This document shows, piece by piece, positions 55,978 through 64,000 of a DNA stretch of 64,000 bases; within the stretch, counting starts at the first letter, position 1, and each line of letters opens with the position of its first letter. The notes beneath the pieces are model-generated. The model had not been told where the DNA came from, ran no database searches, and saw nothing but the letters and a program-made list of their open reading frames with translations. A program made the position numbers and the translations under genes. The DNA is taken from the NCBI RefSeq assembly GCF_000004825.1, contig NW_008805085.1, positions 1,116,001 to 1,180,000 on the forward strand. Direction: 5' to 3'. This stretch comes from Heterostelium album PN500 (taxonomy: Eukaryota; Evosea; Eumycetozoa; Acytosteliales; Acytosteliaceae).

Positions 55978-58651
55978 TCAAAACTCTAAACTACCGTTGA
56001 CGAATGAAATATTTTGAGTTGGTAGAGGTAGATTTTGTACTGATGGTAGGGTTGTGTTGATTTTGTTTTGATCGATTACATCTAGATCTGGATGTACCGG
56101 TGGACATGTACTCGATATGAATCTGAGAAGGTTGATCGAGAGCACTCGACTGCAATGATTGTGTTGTGCAATGTTTGATTCACTGAGTAGCTGATATCTC
56201 TCGATCTTTTCAAACACTCGCTGGTTGAGCGATGCATCGAAAATAGGAATGCCAAAATAGATATTATAGGGAATCCAAGTGGTACGATAGCAATTCTCGG
56301 TGGGAACATGTACTTCTTTTCTCAACATTGAAATATAACCGATGCTATGCGATAGATCAAAGATGTTATCGATTCTTCTTACATCCGGGTGTAGATGCAT
56401 ATTCTCACTTGTGTATTCACCGGTGATGACATAATTAGCGGAACTGTCAGAGGAATTACTAGTAGTTTCTGGGAGTGGATCGAGTGGGAATGGTACATCG
56501 ATGATTGATAGTTGTTCGCGAATCGTTTGTTCACGTGATGCATGACGCGATTGCTTGGTTGTTGAGGAGTCGAATTTGACGTAGGAGAATGCTTGGACGA
56601 GGACGGGCGACGACAGCAACGCTTCGTTTACGGTGGGAAGCAGTTGTGACAAGTTGATATTCATTGATTCGTGATCGAGCGAACAGATTCGCAGTTTCTC
56701 ACAGTCGCGAAACACGTTGGGAATCTTCTTCAGTCTGCTGCCCTTCGGCAGGAGAATACTGTTCGGTCCGGTTCCGACGATGCTGTAGACGTAGAGTTTG
56801 AACCAGATGCTTGCCGCCTCGTAGATTGCCGGACCGAAATGAGCGGGTGTAACACTGATCACCGGACAACTATCGGTGGCAAACGGTGACATCGAAATCA
56901 ACATTGCATAGTTCTTTAGGAGTACACGCTGTCTTGTCGCTTCCTCTAGGCTGTTCATACGCTCGCAACTCAGCAGGTCAAGGCCTGCCATCGTCGCCGG
57001 AATTTTTTCATTGTAGCGGAGAAATCGAATGGTATCACGCAGCGCAACAGCACTCGTAGCGTAACGTCGTGCTTCGCCATCGACAAACTCGCCAATATCA
57101 ATCTTGGCCAACTCACCAAGAAAATCATCGAGTGCTTCATTCGCCAGCTTTCCAACCTCAAACATAGTGACAGCGTGATTCTTTAGTCCATAACCAAGAT
57201 TACCCATCATCAAGAATGCGATAATAGAAGAATCAAATATTAAACCAATTCTTAAAATTGGTTTTACATCCAATGTTGATTCTTCAGATATATTTGATTC
57301 TTGTTGACTCTGTTGTTGACTTTGTTGTTGTTGTTGTTGTTGAGTTATAACTCCACTATTACTATTACTTGAAATTGATGCATTATAATCTATCCAACTT
57401 TGATTCCATTTTGTTTTTATCAATACTGAATCTGTTTGATCATCATTCTATAATAGATATAGATAAATAACTATATATTAATATCAAAACAACAAAAGAT
57501 CTTTTGTTAATTCAACAAAAATAAGTTGATAATTACATTTACTAAAGGTTCCAAGTTCTTTTTCTTGGCGAATCCAAGTCGACAATAGAGAGATGCAGCT
57601 TGTTTAACGAGTTCTTCATCGACCTGGATGAGTTCCGCTAGGTTTTGAATGTTGGTACGTTCGTCGATCGATACGAATATCTTGTAGAGTAGGTTCTCAA
57701 AGTAATCGCCAGAGACACGATTCATGACGAATCCTTCGAGTGGCGGCACCGATATAAAGTCAGAGTTTGCGATCGGTACATCAATGAAGATCAATCCACG
57801 AGCCAGCAGTGAAAGTACCGATTCACGATCGAATATACCCGCTTGTTTGGGAGAGACACGCAACTCTGAGAGAATATCTAGTTCCTCTTGTGAACAACCA
57901 CGTTCCTCTTCGGCAATGTGCAAACCAGCATTGAGAATCCACCAGTATTCAATAGATTTCTCCATGGTTCTACTGGGTAGCAGACTCTTTATAACGTCTT
58001 TCTTCTTCTTAAAGAGAAATCCTTTCGTTCTACATTTATTCATCATATCGATATACTGATTACGACCTACTCCCAACATTCTTAAACAATCTACCGCCGT
58101 GAAATTTGGTAATTCATCATATGATTTTGCTAAACAAAAACAAATAGAATGAGTAACTATTAACTTAATTGTTAACATATAAATATTAAATAATCTTACA
58201 ATTTGCCATTGTTTCAGTCATCATAACTAAATAATATTTAAAAGGTGTAACATTTAATAAACCAACTAATTTATCTATAATATGATATGGGTATAACTAA
58301 ACAACAGTTATATGTGTATGTGTATTATATTTATTATCAAAATTGATATTAGAAGTTATTAATATTGTATAATGTAAATGTTGATATTTTAATGGTTAGC
58401 TAACAACATACAACTAATTTTGATACAGATGATCTAACGATTTCCTGATAGTAAAGTCTCTCATCACTAACAAACTTTCTAACCAAGTTTGTTTTCCAAC
58501 GAAGTTGATGTTTAATACTGAATTTTATTACATATTGTTTCCACTTTGTTTGTGAATTCTCTAATATCGATTTAGCATGCAATGGTAATGCATCCCATGA
58601 TACTTGATTCTGAATATGTTTCTCTAATTCTTTCTCTGCATTTGAATCCAT
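55978..58651 (-). CDS. FAM91 family protein
   Basis: Four exons, 58651-58412, 58296-58200, 58129-57537 and 57447-55978, give 799 residues, close to animal FAM91A1 (about 838). Recognisable conserved stretches: [122 protein letters not shown]-like [18 protein letters not shown], and the ending [17 protein letters not shown] Gln tract follows residue 335. In animals FAM91A1 binds TBC1D23 and WDR11 to capture endosome-derived vesicles at the trans-Golgi; the same role is inferred. The natural stop is just after the final conserved motif, so no further exon is expected. Confidence 0.93.
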
Positions 58652-59116
58652 ATCTTATATAAAACTAAAACTAATTAAACACTTAACTATATAACATAAC
58701 AATCAACAACAATAACAACAATTACTCTTATTCTTTTGTGTTATAAATAAATAAATAATAAATAAATAAGTAAGTACAGATAATATAATATATTATAAAT
58801 TTCAATTAATTAAAAAAATAAAACTTTGAAAAAATTTGCAAATCTTATTGTGATTGGTTTTAGACTAATCAATCATTTATATTCGTGCGATTCATTAAAA
58901 GAAGAATATCGGTATTAATATAATAAGATTTTATTGAATAATGTATGACTACTATTACAACAGATACATATATTTATTAATATAAATAATATAATGTATT
59001 TTTTGGTAATAGTTTGAAAATTTGATTGGATTGATTGATTGATTGATTGATAATATATATTTTTTTGTGGTTAAAAAAGTAAGTTGATAATAAAAAATAT
59101 ACTTTTTTTTGTTTTC
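58652..59116. other. Spacer between FAM91 and PRMT1
   Basis: AT-rich; promoter of FAM91 and 3' end of PRMT1, with a TTGA repeat at 59025-59050. No gene seen. Confidence 0.4.
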
Positions 59117-60469
<1,353 letters not shown>

Positions 60470-61368
60470 CTTTTAATTGTGTATATATAAATAAATAATA
60501 ATATAAATAAGATATGACAATCAATTGCTTTTTTGTTTAAATATTTTTAATCGATTCGTTTTTTTTGTTTTTTGAAAAATTAATTTAATTTTTTTCAAAT
60601 ATATTTTTTTGAAAAAAAAAAACGAAATAGATTTTTAAAATTAATTTGTAAAAGTTATTTTTAAAAATATATATATTTTATTCAAAATCGTTAAATAGTT
60701 GATTTTTTTCTATAGATTAGTCAAAACACTCATCTTTTTTTAAAAAGAGATATTTGATTAAAAGTTGCTATAATCAATCTCCCCATTTTTTTGACAAATT
60801 AATGTTAATTATCATTAAGAAAAAATAAATATTTTATTTTATTTAGATTCATTAATAATCCATTCCACTTGTTTATTAAAATAAATTCTCTTTAAAATTT
60901 ATGAATAAAATGCACACAAAATCCTTCATTTTAAAAAAAATTTGTTCAAAACATTTGATTACTTCATCTATACTAGTAAATTCTAAAAAAATTGATTTGT
61001 TTTTTTTTTTATTTTATTTTATAAACTTGTATTTCAATTTATCAAAAACTATAAATTGACATTGAATTATTATAATAATTCAAAATATTGTTTTGTCTTT
61101 TAATTTGTATTTGAAAATGAAATTAATATTCAATTTATTTATTTTTTCTCTTTTGGTTTTTGGAATCAAATCACAGCAAAAGAATATAATCTAAAGTTGA
61201 CTCCATGTCAGTTCTCTATTGTAGGAGTCCTCCACCAAAGGTTAATTTTTCCTCAGCTGTATTCTTTGGAATGGAAATGAAAGAACTATATCTTTAAAAG
61301 GATATATTAGTATGAATTTATTTACATTTTATTATCAAATAAACAAAAAATTGTTTTAAAATCCTATC
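60470..61368. other. AT-rich spacer
   Basis: PRMT1 promoter and intergenic sequence, strongly AT-rich with A/T homopolymers. A slightly richer patch at 61190-61265 (TTGACTCCATGTCAGTTC) marks the approach to the coding remnant that follows. No gene seen. Confidence 0.4.
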
Positions 61369-61751
61369 ATGAAGAATAGAGTAAGATTTGAAATTGATAA
61401 CTCCTACTTTGAATTTCCACTCAATCCACAAGATCAATCTACAAGATCCAGTAGTTACTATCACATAGATAGAAGTGCATGAAGGAACCATGTACTAATT
61501 TCTCTGCCACCGAGCTCAACACTGAAAAGCAACTGCTTTCCAACGAACTGCTAATCAAAAGCTTGAAACTTTGTAAATCCTTTGGTGGTATGAAAAGACT
61601 CAGTGGAAAGGATACTTTTTATTTTTGCAAAAAAAGGCTCTACATCTGTATTATTACAACAATTTTGCAAATTGTCACAGTCCAACAAGGGAGTGCAAAA
61701 CATGACGAGTTACAAAAAAAAGTCAGTGAAATGGAGACCTTTTTAACTTAG
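61369..61751 (+). pseudogene. Degenerate coding remnant of unknown origin
   Basis: The stretch begins with a 37-codon frame (MKNRVRFEIDNSYFEFPLNP) and continues with protein-like sequence such as NTEKQLLSNELLIKSLKLCK and a Cys/His-containing part. Composition differs from the spacer. It is not an intact gene and I cannot assign a family; an old mobile-element gag-type remnant is possible. Convergent with the unrecognised gene at 61804. Confidence 0.3.
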
Positions 61752-61803
61752 AGAAATTTTTTTTTATTTTGAGTCATCCTAAAGACCAATTTTTCTTTTA
61801 GGA

Positions 61804-63332
61804 TTAGTTTGATGAGCTAGAGTACGATGCCATACATCCACGAACAAGATCCAATACGGCTTGACCACTAACAAAATAAAGTGATTCGGCAATATCCTTG
61901 GTACACTCATCGAACTGTAGGGTCCCAATACCTTTGCCTTTCGATATTTGGCAATAATTTCGAACTTGGTTCATCACAAACAAACCATTAAAATGTTCAA
62001 AGTATTCTGGGTCCTTCTCAACCAAATATTTGATGTCCTGCATGAAACTATTGACCTTATGATTCTTTGACAGAGGATATGGGTGATCATTCTCTACATG
62101 TCGAGACACAAGGTCACTTACCAGCCTCTCTGACCTTTTAACCAACTCATCAGTTGATGAGGATTGTTTGGTGCATTTGTGCAAATCAGAGACTCTATTG
62201 CTAAATAAGTTATACAATGACTTGCACAAATTGCACGTATTGCCACTTGACTCTTCTACAACTCCTTGATTTCGGCAAGCAGTATATTTAAAATTACAAA
62301 GATCAAATACATCTAGATAACGACTTTGCGTCGTTTCCACATGTTCTCCAAATACCCATACTCCAAACTTTACATAATTAATATTTGTTATACCTTTGCA
62401 AAATTTAAAGTTTGATGGTAGACGCAGGTCAGGATACGCGGGGAACGCCCTGGTGCCAATATTAAATGAAGTACACAACTCTATAAATAAATCTCTAGGT
62501 ATTGCCACGATATCTTCAAAGCTGACTGTACTCTTAAGCTGGTAGTCCAAAGTACATGAAATGTTAAACATTTGACCAAACATTGTTGCATTAAAGTATC
62601 CCAAAGATCGACCTGAGGGATTCTTATCATTCCTGAGGAGATCCAAAAGGTTACCCACAGTCTTTTTTAATAAACCATTATCATCTACTACCGACTCCAG
62701 ACGATCTTGTAGTCGTTTAATATTCTGCTGATACGCCATCTCAACATCATAACATTTCCTATCAAAGGTTGCTTGATTTACTTGTAAACTTGTATTATCA
62801 CATACACCAGCAGCGCTGCCATCATAAGCATTAACATTGCCTTGCCACGCGTAAAATACAGGACCAATATATAGTTTTAAACAGTGTTAGAAACTGGTGT
62901 GTGGATAACAATGTTGATATACATACCTCCTTTTACCAATTTGTAAACTTTATTTCCATTAAATGAATATTGCTTGACGTTCCATGATGCAATATCTTTA
63001 AAAAATGTCATAATATATTCAATTGTTGTTTGACTATTGTCTAGTTGTTCGAGGTCATGATTAACAAACACATTATTACAAATATCAATAATTTGATCCG
63101 CGGTCAAACATGTAGCATCTGTGAAGTATGTAGGATGTACACCACCATTGTAAGGTACAATTAATTGATTGATCACATATTCCTATTATAAGTGTTATAT
63201 ATCAAAAGTTGTAAGTAATCACTGTATCGATCATAATTTGTGATCAGATTGTAATTTGAAACATACCTTTATACAAGGAAAATGTTTATTTTTTAAGAAC
63301 TTATAATCATGAGTGCTCTTAGATCTCTTCAT
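61804..63332 (-). CDS. Unrecognised three-exon protein with coiled-coil segment
   Basis: Three exons, 63332-63267, 63182-62927 and 62840-61804, give 452 residues. The start MKRSKSTHDYKFLKNKHFPC is basic. Exon 2 has TCLTADQIIDICNNVFVNHD and SFNGNKVYKLVKGG. Exon 3 contains a coiled-coil-like stretch (QQNIKRLQDRLESVVDDNGL) and then a compact domain with NISCTLDYQLKS, a CxxC pair (GNTCNLCKSLYN), KSERLVSDLVSRHVEN-like helices and a final FVSGQAVLDLVRGCMAS. No known family recognised. Codon use is mixed and less AT-biased than the spacers. The intron 2 acceptor (GGCAAG) is weak but is the one that keeps the frame. The layout (small DNA-binding-like start, coiled coil) is compatible with a nuclear protein, but this is a guess. 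Confidence 0.68.
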
Positions 63333-64000
63333 CTTTATAAATATAATTCTTTAGTGGGCTAACACTTGAAGGCGTATGTATTGGACTGAGAGAATGATAT
63401 AATACATAACGAATTACGCGTAACCCAATTATATAATAAGTCAATCCCTTGAATTATAGAACACCTGACAAGTAATAGTTCATAAAGAACAAATCTATAA
63501 AAAAATTAGAGATGAAATACACTATGTATTAATAATGAACAATGGTTTTATTTATCACAAAAAAATTATAATGATCCAATTTTTTTATAAAAAAAAAAAT
63601 TAGTGGAAACACTCTTTGAGAAAAAAAATAAAAAAAATATATAAAATTATTTGTTTAAAAATATTTGTGAAAGAAAAAAAAGTTATAAATTTGAAGATGG
63701 AAATTATTTAGTAAATTTTGATCACTAGAGTGATACATAATTATTAATGTTAATGTATTTTAATGATTCTTTAATATTTTGTTCATAATACTCTTATCTT
63801 CACCTCTAATTAATATATTAAAAAAAGAAAAATTATAAAAAAAAATCATCTATTTAATTAACAACTTGAGTTTATAGTTTTTGATGTATCACAATTATAG
63901 TTATAGATTAAAAGATATCTAAAAATCAAATACTTGAAAGTTAGAGATAAATCCAATATAGTTTTAATTTTTTTGCAAGAATCATATTCTATAAGTTGAT
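63333..64000. other. AT-rich spacer at the right edge
   Basis: Upstream region of the unrecognised gene, then very AT-rich sequence with A homopolymers. No gene seen. Confidence 0.4.

Overview
The window looks like a dictyostelid social amoeba chromosome, probably one of the less AT-extreme species (Polysphondylium/Heterostelium/Cavenderia-like rather than D. discoideum itself). The evidence is extremely AT-rich spacers full of A/T homopolymers, short AT-rich GT..AG introns of about 60-110 nt, poly-Asn/Gln/Ser/Thr tracts inside proteins, and families typical of the group: metabotropic-glutamate-receptor-like GPCRs, a CD36/LIMP-2 protein, B-box/kelch-like proteins and F-box-like LRR proteins. 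No species call can be made from sequence reading alone. All exon junctions below were worked out by hand from frame continuity and GT/AG sites; the CDS entries give the whole start-to-stop span and list exons in the evidence.

Layout. 1-3428: two tandem B-box/kelch-like paralogues, the first cut by the window edge. 3.6-4.5 kb: a Cof-type HAD phosphatase. 4.9-8.6 kb: a Pkr1-like V-ATPase assembly factor divergent from the V-ATPase subunit d gene. 8.9-10.4 kb: an MRNIP-like protein. 10.5-11.5 kb: a retroelement fossil and a small foldback. 11.7-14.5 kb: a TraB-family protein and an F-box/LRR-like protein. 14.9-17.2 kb: a CD36/LIMP-2 protein. After 2.6 kb of spacer come an aldo/keto reductase, a short-chain dehydrogenase, a FAF1-like UBX protein, tRNA dimethylallyltransferase and ribosomal protein uS11 (19.8-27.8 kb). 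28.4-34.7 kb: a tail-anchored VASt-like protein and a large NYN-domain RNase. 35.3-41.3 kb: a small Ig-fold protein, a GH18 chitobiase-like enzyme and a GPCR.

41.7-44.8 kb is an accessory island bounded by tRNA-Ser(UGA) and tRNA-Asn(GUU). It holds a 14-bp minisatellite of 21.6 perfect copies, retroelement-like and gene-like scraps, and dispersed repeats. 45.1-50 kb: an F-box/LRR-like gene and a RhoGAP gene with a 2.6 kb upstream spacer. 52.5-55.2 kb: a six-exon EF-hand/UBA protein with an alpha-COP-like C-terminus. 55.7-55.9 kb: a compact element with 36-bp terminal inverted repeats. 56-60.5 kb: FAM91 and PRMT1. 61.4-63.3 kb: a degenerate coding remnant and an unrecognised three-exon gene.

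Most of the window is ordinary housekeeping content. The observations I consider most worth following are the divergent Pkr1-like/V-ATPase-d pair, the EF-hand/UBA/alpha-COP-like protein, the inverted-repeat element at 55712-55946, the tRNA-adjacent minisatellite, and the duplicated domain in the NYN protein.
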